DNA of 14,031 nucleotides, from the NCBI GenBank assembly GCA_945788205.1, contig CALZLE010000257.1, positions 1-14,031 of the forward strand. The letters are read 5' to 3'. Below the pieces are notes generated by a model, which did no database searches, was not told the DNA's origin, and saw only the letters and a program-made list of their open reading frames with translations. Made by a program: the position numbers and the translations under genes. Position 1 is the first letter of the stretch, and each line of letters starts with the position of its first letter. Source of the DNA: an uncultured Desulfuromonadales bacterium (lineage in GTDB: Bacteria > Desulfobacterota > Desulfuromonadia > Desulfuromonadales > Geopsychrobacteraceae). This document shows, piece by piece, positions 7,437 to 14,031 of this stretch.

Positions 7437-9824
7437 TTAGTTGCGCAGGGGCTTGCCCTTTTTCAGCATGTGCTGAATCCGTTCGGCAGTCTTTTTATTG
7501 CCGCACAGCTTGAGAAATCCCTCGCGTTCGAGATTGAGCAGATACTGTTCACTGATCAGGGTACCTGCCGGCACGTCGCCGCCGCAGATGGCATCAGCAA
7601 TAACGCCGCCCATAACGGCTTCATACTCGGTAGCAAAACCGCCCTGCGCCATATTCCACAGCTGACTCTTGATACTTGCCGCGACGCTGCGCCCTGGCGC
7701 CGGAATCGCCTCTTCCGGACTGCCGGGACGATAGTTACTCGCCAGCGCCAGGACCTTCTGCTTGGCATCGGCAATCAACCGATCGAAATTCATGGTGATC
7801 GAATCGCCTTCCCGCATAAAGCCGAGGCCGCGCATCTCCGCCGCTGACATCGACACCTTGGCCATGCCGATATTCTGGAAATTCTTGAAGATAAAGGGCG
7901 AAACGTCGGTATCGTACTGCTTGGCCAGTTTGACTGCCCGCAGGCACATCTCCTTGGTTCCGCCGCCAGCCGGCAGCAGTCCGACGCCGATCTCCACCAG
8001 CCCCATATAGGTTTCGGCGTAAGCATTGATCGCATCGGCATGCAGGCTGAATTCGCAACCGCCACCAAGGGTCATATTGAAGGGAGCGGCCACCACCGGC
8101 ACCTTGGCGTACTTCAGCGCCATGGTCGCTTTCTGGAACGCCCGCACTGCCATATCGATATCCTCGAAAGCACCTTCAGCCAGTGCAACGGCCATCATCA
8201 TCAGGTTGGCACCGACCGAAAAGTTAGTCCCCTGATTGCCGACCACCAGGCCGACACCTTCCTGTTCGGCCCGCTGGACCGCCTTGTGGGTCATCGACAG
8301 AATGTCGCCGGTGATGGCATTCATCTTCGAATGGAATTCGAAACCGAAAACACCATCACCAAGATCGATGATCGAACAGTTGGCATTCTTTTCAATCACG
8401 CTGCCAGCTTTTTTGAGAATATGCAGATTAACCTCTCCAGCAACCGGCTCAATCGCCCGGTACTCGCCAGTGAGCAGGTCGAAATGCTGCTTTTTGCCAT
8501 TCTCGAACTTGTAAAATCGCTCAACGGTTTTCAGCACTTCCGGGACGGCAACACCGTCCTGCTCGGCACGTTTGACGAACGCATCAACGCCGAGGGCATC
8601 GAGCATTTCGAAGGGTCCGAGTTCCCAGTTGAAACCCCACTTCATGGCGTTGTCGACATTGACGACATCATCTGCGATTTCTGGAATCCGTTTGACCGTA
8701 TAGATCAAAGAATCACGCAGGGTGCGCCAGGCAAATTCGGCCGCCTTGTCCTGTCCGCTGACCACCATCTTCAGGCGCTGCGCTGGATCATCCACCTGCT
8801 TAACCGCTTCAACCGAAGCGAACTTCGGCCGGGTCGCCGGTTTGTATTCCCCATTCGTATAATCGAGGTAGGAAATTTTGCGGCCTTCTGCGGTCTTCTC
8901 TTTCAGGTAAAAGCCTTGCTTGGTTTTATTGCCTAGCCGGCCGGCCGCAACCATCTTGGTTACATACTCCGGGACCTTGAAGATCTCGCGTTCCTCATCA
9001 TCGACCAGCAGTTCATAGGAATTATTACCGACATGCGCCAGGGTATCGATGCCGACCAGATCGGCGGTCCTGAAGACCGCACTCTTCGGCCGGGCGGTCG
9101 CCGGACCAGCCACGGCATCAACTTCCTCGACACTCAGACCCATGTCGACCATGTGTTGCATGCCGTTGTACATGGCATAGACGCCGATCCGGTTGGCGAT
9201 AAAGTTCGGCGTGTCCTTGGCGTAAACAATCCCCTTGCCAAGCCGCCGAGAAAGAAAATCTGCCATCCCGGTAACCAAAGCCGGGTCGGTTTCGCTGCAA
9301 CCGACCACTTCCAGCAGACGCATATAGCGCGGGGGATTAAAGAAATGGGTAACGAGGAAATTCTTCCGCACTGCGGGTGGCAGCGCTTTGGCCATTTCAT
9401 TGACCGACAGCCCACTGGTATTGGTCGACAGGATGGCACCCTCGGCCAGGTTTGGCGTAATCGTCTCGCTGAACAAGCGTTTTTTGATCTCCATATTTTC
9501 AATGACGACCTCGACAACCCAATCGCACTCACGCAACTTTGCCGCATCATCCTCGAAATTACCGACCTCGATCTGCCGGGCGTATTCTTTTAAATGGAAC
9601 GCCGCGGGCTTCATCTTGACGACAGCTTCCAGACCAGCAGCGGCTATCCGGTTACGCACTTGCGGACTTTCCAGCGTCAGTCCCGCCGCTGTTTCTTCAG
9701 CATTCAACTCTCTGGGGACGATATCCAGCAGTAATACGTCAAGGCCTGCATTGGCCAGATGGGCGGCAATGGTCGCACCCATTACCCCTGCGCCGAGGAC
9801 GGCCGCTCGGTTAATCTGTTTCAT
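7437..9824 (-). CDS. fadN: 3-hydroxyacyl-CoA dehydrogenase/enoyl-CoA hydratase fusion, FadN type
   Basis: This 795-residue bifunctional enzyme should hydrate trans-2-enoyl-CoA and oxidise the resulting 3-hydroxyacyl-CoA with NAD. The dehydrogenase comes first: the Rossmann motif is VLGAGVMGATIAAHLA (9-24), STNTSG lies at 133-138, the catalytic dyad is His160 (THFFNP) and Glu172 (RLLEVV), and KDTPNFIANRIG is at 203-214. The second dehydrogenase C-domain (about 360-460) includes MKWGFNWELGPFEMLDALG. The crotonase domain is C-terminal (about 480-700), with VVGNQGTNFSVGANL and PFNMTLGGG forming the oxyanion hole and Glu611 in MGLVEIGVGLLPAGGG. This order is the reverse of E. coli FadB and matches Bacillus FadN, including an ending very like KGKPLRN. 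The ATG overlaps the fadD stop codon in an ATGA, and its GGAGG lies inside fadD, so translation is probably coupled. Only one clear hydratase Glu was assigned. Confidence 0.95.
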   Translation of the reverse strand: MKQINRAAVLGAGVMGATIAAHLANAGLDVLLLDIVPRELNAEETAAGLTLESPQVRNRIAAAGLEAVVKMKPAAFHLKEYARQIEVGNFEDDAAKLRECDWVVEVVIENMEIKKRLFSETITPNLAEGAILSTNTSGLSVNEMAKALPPAVRKNFLVTHFFNPPRYMRLLEVVGCSETDPALVTGMADFLSRRLGKGIVYAKDTPNFIANRIGVYAMYNGMQHMVDMGLSVEEVDAVAGPATARPKSAVFRTADLVGIDTLAHVGNNSYELLVDDEEREIFKVPEYVTKMVAAGRLGNKTKQGFYLKEKTAEGRKISYLDYTNGEYKPATRPKFASVEAVKQVDDPAQRLKMVVSGQDKAAEFAWRTLRDSLIYTVKRIPEIADDVVNVDNAMKWGFNWELGPFEMLDALGVDAFVKRAEQDGVAVPEVLKTVERFYKFENGKKQHFDLLTGEYRAIEPVAGEVNLHILKKAGSVIEKNANCSIIDLGDGVFGFEFHSKMNAITGDILSMTHKAVQRAEQEGVGLVVGNQGTNFSVGANLMMMAVALAEGAFEDIDMAVRAFQKATMALKYAKVPVVAAPFNMTLGGGCEFSLHADAINAYAETYMGLVEIGVGLLPAGGGTKEMCLRAVKLAKQYDTDVSPFIFKNFQNIGMAKVSMSAAEMRGLGFMREGDSITMNFDRLIADAKQKVLALASNYRPGSPEEAIPAPGRSVAASIKSQLWNMAQGGFATEYEAVMGGVIADAICGGDVPAGTLISEQYLLNLEREGFLKLCGNKKTAERIQHMLKKGKPLRN

Positions 9825-11677
9825 GCTTTTCCTCCATGTTCACTTTTGTCCTGATTGCCGAAGCTGTTGCCATCGGCTTGATAGAGCGAATCGATCTTCT
9901 CATAGTACTTTTCAACAATAACTTTCCGTTTGAGTTTCAGGGTCGGCGTCAACTCCCCCCCCTCCACCGAGAACTCGCGGGGTAAAATGACAAATTTCTT
10001 GATTGTTTCATACGGCGGTAGCTTGGCGTTCACCGCCGCAATCCGCTCCTTGAAAAGCTCGCGCACCTTGTCGTTGGTGACCAGATCTTCCAGATCAAAA
10101 TAATTCAGATTCTCATGGTGGGCGAACTCGATCAAACGTTCCAAGTTCGGCGTGACCAAAGCAACCAGATAGGGCTGGCGATCGCCAAAAACAAAGGCCT
10201 GGGAAATGTACTTGTCGAGTTTGAGTTCGTTTTCGATCGGATGGGGCGCAATATTTTTGCCCCCGGCGGTGACGATAATCTCTTTTTTGCGATCGACGAT
10301 ATAGATGTAACCCTCATCATCAATCCTGGCGATATCTCCAGTACTTAACCATCCATCCTGCAACACATCTGCCGTGGCTTCGGAGTTCTGGTAATACCCC
10401 TGCATCACCTGCGGCCCCTTGAGCAGTAATTCACCGTCGGCGGCCAGTTTGGCCTCAGTCTGCTCCAGCGGACGACCGACCGAACCGAACCGAATATTCT
10501 GAAAGCTGTTCAAGGTCGCTGCCGGGCTGGTTTCGGTCAGACCGTAGCCCTCACAGGTCGGAATACCGATAATCCACATGAATTCGTTGATCGTCTTGTC
10601 CAAAGGCGCACCGCCGGAAATGCACAACCGCAGCCGGCCTCCGAAACGGGCACGGATTTTCTTGAAGACTATGCGGTCAGCCAGCCGATACTTGACGCCG
10701 AGTAGACCGGTTTTTTTCTGATGGACGTATTTGCAATAGACATATTCCCGGCCGATTTCGACCGCCTTGTGGAACATTCTGCGTTTCAACGGATTCATCA
10801 AATGAACATTTTCATAAATCCGTGAATAGATTTTCTCAAACAGGCGCGGCACACTGACCATCATCGTCGGGCGAACTTCAACGATATTCTCCACCACCTT
10901 TTCGACACTCTCGGCAAAAGCGATGTGGCAACCGTTCATCAATGCGGCGTGATAACCAGCGGTCCGCTCCAGCACATGACTCAGCGGCAAAAAGCTGAGT
11001 AACGTTTCCCGTCTCTGCATCCCACCTAGCTTGGTGACTCCGTAATGAGCATCGAACAGCATATTGGCCTGGGTAAGCATCACCCCTTTCGGCACGCCTG
11101 TTGTGCCGGAGGTATAGATGATCGTAATCAGATCATCGTGTCCAAGCTGCGCGATATCGGTTTCGATTTCCTGCTGCTCCTCTGCAGTCAGCGCATGGGA
11201 AATTTCTGATAATTGATAGAGAGTGTAGACCGGCAGTTCCGGCTTACCGAGAAAGCGCTCGAACGAAAAAACATGCCGGACGCTGGGTATTTGTTCACGA
11301 ATCGCCAACAATTTTTCGTATTGCAGACGATTCGAGACAAAAACAATTTCAGCGCCGGCGTGGTTAATCACGTACTCGACCTGCTCCGGGGTATTGGTCG
11401 CATAAATCGGCACCGTAACGCCACGAGCCGCCTGCGTGCCAAGATCGGCAATCGCCCAGCCCGCCCGGTTCTCCGAAAGGATCGCCACCCGGTCGCCGGG
11501 CTGTAGACCTGCCTTGCGCAGTCCACGTGCCGCCATCAACACGCGCTGGTACAAGTTCTCATAACTCAAGGTAACGTAGGTGCCCTCCCTCTTGTAGCTG
11601 ACGGCCGGCTGCGCTGCGTATTTCTCCGCAACGTTTTTGATTGCCCCAGGAATTGATTGATACGGTATGGATCTCAT
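9821..11677 (-). CDS. fadD: Long-chain fatty-acid--CoA ligase (AMP-forming acyl-CoA synthetase)
   Basis: This 618-residue ANL-superfamily enzyme activates fatty acid with ATP and CoA. The motifs appear in order: IIYTSGTTGVPKGVM (186-200, phosphate-binding loop), PLSHVLERTAGYH (231-243), ISGGAPLD (353-360), EGYGLTETSPA (376-386, adenine/acyl site), WLSTGDIARIDDEGYIYIVDR (443-463, with Asp448 expected to bind ribose), KEIIVTAGGKNIAP, and GGELTPTLKLKRKVI near the end. The long middle insertion and the ELTPTLKLKRK ending resemble the FAA1/ACSL-like long-chain class rather than E. coli FadD, so the symbol is used for function only. It is the first gene after the terminator and promoter. AGGTG lies five bases before the ATG. 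Its last codons overlap fadN by four bases (ATGA). Chain-length preference cannot be read from the sequence. Confidence 0.94.
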   Translation of the reverse strand: MRSIPYQSIPGAIKNVAEKYAAQPAVSYKREGTYVTLSYENLYQRVLMAARGLRKAGLQPGDRVAILSENRAGWAIADLGTQAARGVTVPIYATNTPEQVEYVINHAGAEIVFVSNRLQYEKLLAIREQIPSVRHVFSFERFLGKPELPVYTLYQLSEISHALTAEEQQEIETDIAQLGHDDLITIIYTSGTTGVPKGVMLTQANMLFDAHYGVTKLGGMQRRETLLSFLPLSHVLERTAGYHAALMNGCHIAFAESVEKVVENIVEVRPTMMVSVPRLFEKIYSRIYENVHLMNPLKRRMFHKAVEIGREYVYCKYVHQKKTGLLGVKYRLADRIVFKKIRARFGGRLRLCISGGAPLDKTINEFMWIIGIPTCEGYGLTETSPAATLNSFQNIRFGSVGRPLEQTEAKLAADGELLLKGPQVMQGYYQNSEATADVLQDGWLSTGDIARIDDEGYIYIVDRKKEIIVTAGGKNIAPHPIENELKLDKYISQAFVFGDRQPYLVALVTPNLERLIEFAHHENLNYFDLEDLVTNDKVRELFKERIAAVNAKLPPYETIKKFVILPREFSVEGGELTPTLKLKRKVIVEKYYEKIDSLYQADGNSFGNQDKSEHGGKA

Positions 11678-11708
11678 CTCAGCACCTTTTTCAATGTAAG
11701 CTGACCAA

Positions 11709-11737
11709 TATTTACATTACCTTTACGTTCACGTCAA
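11709..11737 (-). promoter_or_regulatory. Promoter of the fadD-led cluster with overlapping 16-bp dyad operator
   Basis: On the minus strand the -35 is TTGACG (11732-11737) and, after a 17-base spacer, TAAATA (11709-11714) can serve as a weak -10. This predicts a short leader of about 25 nt before fadD. The -35 and spacer are covered by TTGACGTGAACGTAAA (11722-11737), a near-perfect dyad: 6 of 7 half-site bases match around a two-base centre. AT-rich sequence lies upstream of the -35 (11739-11800) and could act as an UP element. Nearly the same arrangement occurs before fadL. A dyad straddling the -35 and spacer would suit either a repressor or a MerR-type activator; which one is unknown. Confidence 0.62.
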
Positions 11738-11813
11738 CTTAATTTAAAACATTTTTCTACTTCTTTGCATTTTCGATATTTATGTAAGATTTTCAGTGAT
11801 CTAGATGTATATT

Positions 11814-11846
11814 AAAAAGGAAGTCCCCAGCCGAACGGCTGGGGAC
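11814..11846 (-). terminator. Intrinsic terminator downstream of fadL
   Basis: On the minus strand GTCCCCAGCC and GGCTGGGGAC form a perfect 10-bp GC-rich stem (11823-11832 with 11837-11846) with a four-base loop, followed by TTCCTTTTT. It lies 19 bases after the fadL stop codon and upstream of the next promoter, so fadL is probably its own transcription unit. No T-run follows on the plus strand. Confidence 0.9.
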
Positions 11847-11864
11847 AGTAGAACAATCTGTGAA

Positions 11865-13274
11865 TTAGAACCGATAACTTAATTGCACACTGGCTATATC
11901 AACCTGATTTTCATATTCCCCCTGGAGGGTGCCACGACTTTCATCTTCTGAGCCAATTGTCGCAACTTTATTTATGCTAGAATTGGGGACAAATAGGTGC
12001 GCATAAGCAAAGTCGACAACAATACTATCGGTGACTTGATATCCGGCACCGATTGAAATCCAAGTGCGATCTGCCCCCGGTATCCGCGGAGTACGGTACT
12101 CATCCTTAATCGGCGACTCATCGTAAGCTAGGCCGCCTCGCAGGATAAGCGCGTCAGTGGCTTTGTAGGTTGCGCCAATAGAGTAACGCCAAGTGTCTTC
12201 CCAGTTTTCAGTGGTGGGAGAATTCGGCTTACCGGCCAGGCCGGCCCCTTCGAAATTAATCACCAGTTCCTGGAAGGTACTCCATTCTGTCCAACTGACA
12301 TCCCCCATCAAGGCGAGTCTGTCGCTGACCTGATGATAGAGACTCAGGGAGGCAGTGGCAGGCAGAGTGATCGAACCGTTAATTGACTGCTCCGAAAACA
12401 GGCCCGCGGCAGCGAGGTTTGCTACAGACGTCGGGACGCTGGCTGTGACCTTACCAGAGACCTTGTGTTTGATCTGTGAGCGATAGGCAAAGCCGGCCCG
12501 GGTCCCTTGGTTGAACTGATAGAGCAGACCAAGGTTGTAGCCGTAGCCCCAATCGTCCGCAGTATTTTCTGCAAAGATATCATTCACGGGATTACTAAGG
12601 TTGGTCGGATCTCCCGCCATCGCCAGATTGGCAGCAGGGCTCCCCAGTGCGGCCAGGTTGGCGTTAACCAGTCCGCCATCAACCATACTTGAAAGAGTTA
12701 CGTCGATATATTGAGCGCTGACCCCTGCCGCCAAACTGAGTTGCTCATTGACCTGATAGGCAATATTCGGATTGATGTTGATCGTGGCGACGGCAGATTC
12801 GACGGCATGATAACGCCCTGCCCAGGTTTTGTCGTATTCAGTCACCAAACCGAAGGGAGCGTTAATGCCGAGCCCCACAGAGAATCTATCCGAGAGCTTG
12901 TTGGCATAGTAGAAGTTTGGTACCAGACCGACTTGACCAGCATCACTTGCCGAGGAACCACTTGAAATAGGGGCTCCTGCAGCATTGCGGATAGGGGCCC
13001 CGGCGGCATTGGTCGGGGCGGAGGATGCAGTAAATTTAGCGGATGGCACAATGACATGAGCCCCCACAACTACTTGTTGACCGTCAAGCAGAGTAATCCC
13101 CGCCGGATTGAAAAAAATTGTTGTAGCATCCTCAGCAACCGCTGCACCACCTGAAAACGCACTACCTAATCCGCTGACACTCTGCTCAATTATGGCAAAG
13201 CCCGAAGCAAACACCGGCCCGGCCGATACCAATACCAGACATGCCACCATCACCAACCTCACTGTCCTACTCAT
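11865..13274 (-). CDS. fadL: OmpP1/FadL family outer-membrane long-chain fatty acid transporter
   Basis: This 469-residue protein is predicted to be an outer-membrane beta-barrel that takes up long-chain fatty acids or other hydrophobic compounds. A signal peptide covers about residues 1-23 (basic MSRTVR, hydrophobic core, cleavage after VFA). The mature N-terminus SGFAIIEQSVSGLGSAFSGGAA followed by EDATTIFFNPAG (48-59) is the family hallmark; the NPA motif is at 56-58. Later blocks (WGYGYNLGLLYQFNQG, YRSQIKH, DVSWTEW, DTWRYSIGATYK, RTWISIGAGYQVTDSI) alternate as barrel strands, and the chain ends in Phe as expected for BAM-dependent insertion. An eight-residue unit, NAAGAPI plus R or S, is repeated twice around residues 89-104. 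The second of two adjacent ATGs was chosen because AGGAGG is only one base from the first. Its promoter shares a motif with the fadD cluster, arguing for a fatty-acid substrate over aromatics (TodX type). Confidence 0.93.
   Translation of the reverse strand: MSRTVRLVMVACLVLVSAGPVFASGFAIIEQSVSGLGSAFSGGAAVAEDATTIFFNPAGITLLDGQQVVVGAHVIVPSAKFTASSAPTNAAGAPIRNAAGAPISSGSSASDAGQVGLVPNFYYANKLSDRFSVGLGINAPFGLVTEYDKTWAGRYHAVESAVATININPNIAYQVNEQLSLAAGVSAQYIDVTLSSMVDGGLVNANLAALGSPAANLAMAGDPTNLSNPVNDIFAENTADDWGYGYNLGLLYQFNQGTRAGFAYRSQIKHKVSGKVTASVPTSVANLAAAGLFSEQSINGSITLPATASLSLYHQVSDRLALMGDVSWTEWSTFQELVINFEGAGLAGKPNSPTTENWEDTWRYSIGATYKATDALILRGGLAYDESPIKDEYRTPRIPGADRTWISIGAGYQVTDSIVVDFAYAHLFVPNSSINKVATIGSEDESRGTLQGEYENQVDIASVQLSYRF
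12963..13010 (-). repeat. Two tandem 24-bp units within fadL
   Basis: Two consecutive 8-codon units encode NAAGAPIR and NAAGAPIS. The DNA copies have diverged mostly at third positions, so the duplication is not recent. The repeat is in a low-complexity Ala/Gly/Ser stretch after the first strand region and probably lies in a loop. Confidence 0.7.
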
Positions 13275-13400
13275 CATTCCTCCTTTAGCTTAAATAACTA
13301 CGCTCAAACCAGCAGCACCACGAAAGCACCGATACACCCGCTACTACCAACTTTGGCGCAACAGCACACCCACACCGGGCAAAACGTATCAGTCAGCACA

Positions 13401-13429
13401 GAACTACCTTATCTTTACGTTCGGGTCAA
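13401..13429 (-). promoter_or_regulatory. fadL promoter with the same dyad-type operator as fadD
   Basis: On the minus strand the -35 is TTGACC (13424-13429), the spacer is 17 bases and TAGTTC (13401-13406) stands at the -10 position, a poor match that suggests activator dependence or a different -10. The operator-like core TTGACCCGAACGTAAA (13414-13429) keeps the right half-site of the fadD copy exactly and is degenerate in the left half. The predicted leader before fadL is about 120 nt and G/T-rich; I see no riboswitch or terminator in it. Confidence 0.55.
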
Positions 13430-13761
13430 CTCTATTTATAACACTATTCTATTTTACCATTAAGCGTAATATCTACCATCAAGAACGAATGCCCATCCAC
13501 CACCCATCCCACCCTAGATGCCCGTTATAGTGAGTGTTTACTGATTGACACTTAGCCGAACCTTCACAAGCAAAGAAATACGCAGTTTTATTAAGAAATA
13601 AGAATGGCCAAACTATCAACAACCTTGCCTTACGTTTTCGTACGGATGAGATAGCTGATGAGATTTTCTAAACCGCTACCTTAACGAGGCAAGACCTACC
13701 GTCGCAGATGCGATCAAAGTTCTCAGAGGAAGTGAATTAATCCATAAATCAGGAGGCAGAA

Positions 13762-13818
13762 ATGCGGCGGACTAAGCACATTACAAGCCAAGCGCGCCGG
13801 CACTTGAATCGCCCCTAG
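13762..13818 (+). CDS. Possible 18-residue basic peptide ORF
   Basis: ATG is preceded by a consensus AGGAGG with a 5-base spacer. The ORF encodes 18 residues beginning MRRTKHITSQARRH, with five Arg and one Lys, and ends at TAG. A hairpin with a T-run follows 34 bases later on the same strand. The peptide matches nothing I recognise. The AGGAGG can also be explained as part of another broken reading frame, so this may be chance. Confidence 0.18.
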   Translation: MRRTKHITSQARRHLNRP

Positions 13819-13852
13819 CTTAGCCGACAAACTTAAGGCATGAATACTCAGA

Positions 13853-13881
13853 CCTCGATCTTCACAGATTGAGGCATTTTT
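13853..13881 (+). terminator. Candidate intrinsic terminator on the plus strand
   Basis: CCTCGATC (13853-13860) and GATTGAGG (13867-13874) form an 8-bp stem with one G-U wobble around a six-base loop, followed by CATTTTT. The shape fits a modest rho-independent terminator. It would end a plus-strand transcript from the gene-poor region, for which no clear promoter was found. Confidence 0.4.
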
Positions 13882-14031
13882 ATGTACTGCAGAATCAATG
13901 CTATTTCTGGAAGTGTCGACTTGTGGCACATCGAGTGGCGGCTATTTCAGCTAGAAAGCGTCAACTTGGTACAAGCGTCTCGGAAGTTGCTCCACATTGA
14001 ATTATGGGTCCTGAAGTCCCTCTGATCGATC

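Larger units (their letters stand above)
13431..14031. other. Gene-poor, AT-richer right end
   Basis: No ORF here has convincing coding character. Contents: the AT-rich zone upstream of the fadL promoter (13431-13490); a C-rich stretch capable of forming a G-quadruplex on the minus strand (13503-13523); broken reading frames between 13549 and 13775 that faintly resemble a winged-helix protein; an 18-codon ORF with a strong ribosome-binding site (13762-13818); a terminator-like hairpin (13853-13881); and a 47-codon ORF (13882-14025) without other support. No tRNA, IS ends or CRISPR repeats were recognised. It may be an intergenic boundary holding decayed DNA. Confidence 0.5.

Noticed and set aside
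8040..8936. 298-residue plus-strand ORF opposite fadN
   Set aside because: It lies wholly within the fadN crotonase and C-domain coding sequence, and its translation shows no family features.
13275..13400. Sigma-54 promoter or riboswitch in the fadL leader
   Set aside because: No GG-N10-GC arrangement with a proper TTGC element, and no recognisable riboswitch fold or terminator.
13545..13550. TTGACA on the plus strand as promoter for the tiny ORF
   Set aside because: The sequence 16-18 bases downstream does not resemble a -10 element.
13629..13645. TTACGTTTTCGTACGG as a third copy of the fad operator
   Set aside because: Only the TTACGTT half matches; the GTCAA half and spacing are absent.
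13723..13929. 68-residue minus-strand ORF in the right end
   Set aside because: It has no ribosome-binding site or recognisable motif and overlaps the plus-strand hairpin; in AT-richer non-coding DNA it is likely chance.
13882..14025. 47-residue plus-strand ORF starting inside the terminator T-run
   Set aside because: GAGG lies seven bases upstream, but it belongs to the hairpin stem; the peptide has no recognisable features and the ORF ends at the window edge region without context.

Overview
The window is a fatty-acid uptake and beta-oxidation locus, almost entirely on the minus strand. The organism is probably a Gram-negative, GC-moderate bacterium. It encodes an OmpP1/FadL outer-membrane channel. 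The style of the proteins and the packing of the genes suggest a deltaproteobacterium of the Desulfuromonadales (Geobacter/Desulfuromonas) type; that placement is an inference from familiarity, not from a search.

Layout, following transcription (right to left). Positions 13278-14031 hold no convincing gene. They contain the promoter of fadL, a G-quadruplex-capable stretch, and AT-richer DNA with a tiny ORF, a terminator-like hairpin and possible gene debris. FadL (11865-13274) ends at a strong intrinsic terminator (11814-11846). A second promoter at about 11709-11737 then starts a long, tightly packed gene cluster: acyl-CoA synthetase (fadD), a FadN-type 3-hydroxyacyl-CoA dehydrogenase/enoyl-CoA hydratase, thiolase (fadA), acyl-CoA dehydrogenase (fadE), a metallo-beta-lactamase-fold hydrolase, a 2,4-dienoyl-CoA reductase-type flavoenzyme (fadH), a crotonase that looks like a delta3,delta2-enoyl-CoA isomerase, and the first 112 codons of a second acyl-CoA dehydrogenase cut by the left edge.

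Together these genes cover import (FadL), activation (FadD) and every step of the beta-oxidation cycle (FadE, FadN, FadA), plus the two auxiliary activities needed for unsaturated acyl chains (FadH and the isomerase). The fadN-fadA-fadE order and the dehydrogenase-first FadN match the Bacillus fadNAE operon rather than the E. coli fadBA arrangement. Electron-transfer flavoprotein and a transcription factor are not in the window.

The main non-coding observation is a 38-bp block shared by the fadL and fadD promoters (31 of 38 positions identical). It contains a 16-bp dyad lying across the -35 element and spacer, which suggests that one regulator controls uptake and degradation together. Several gaps between genes contain stem-loops that lack a terminator U-tract.
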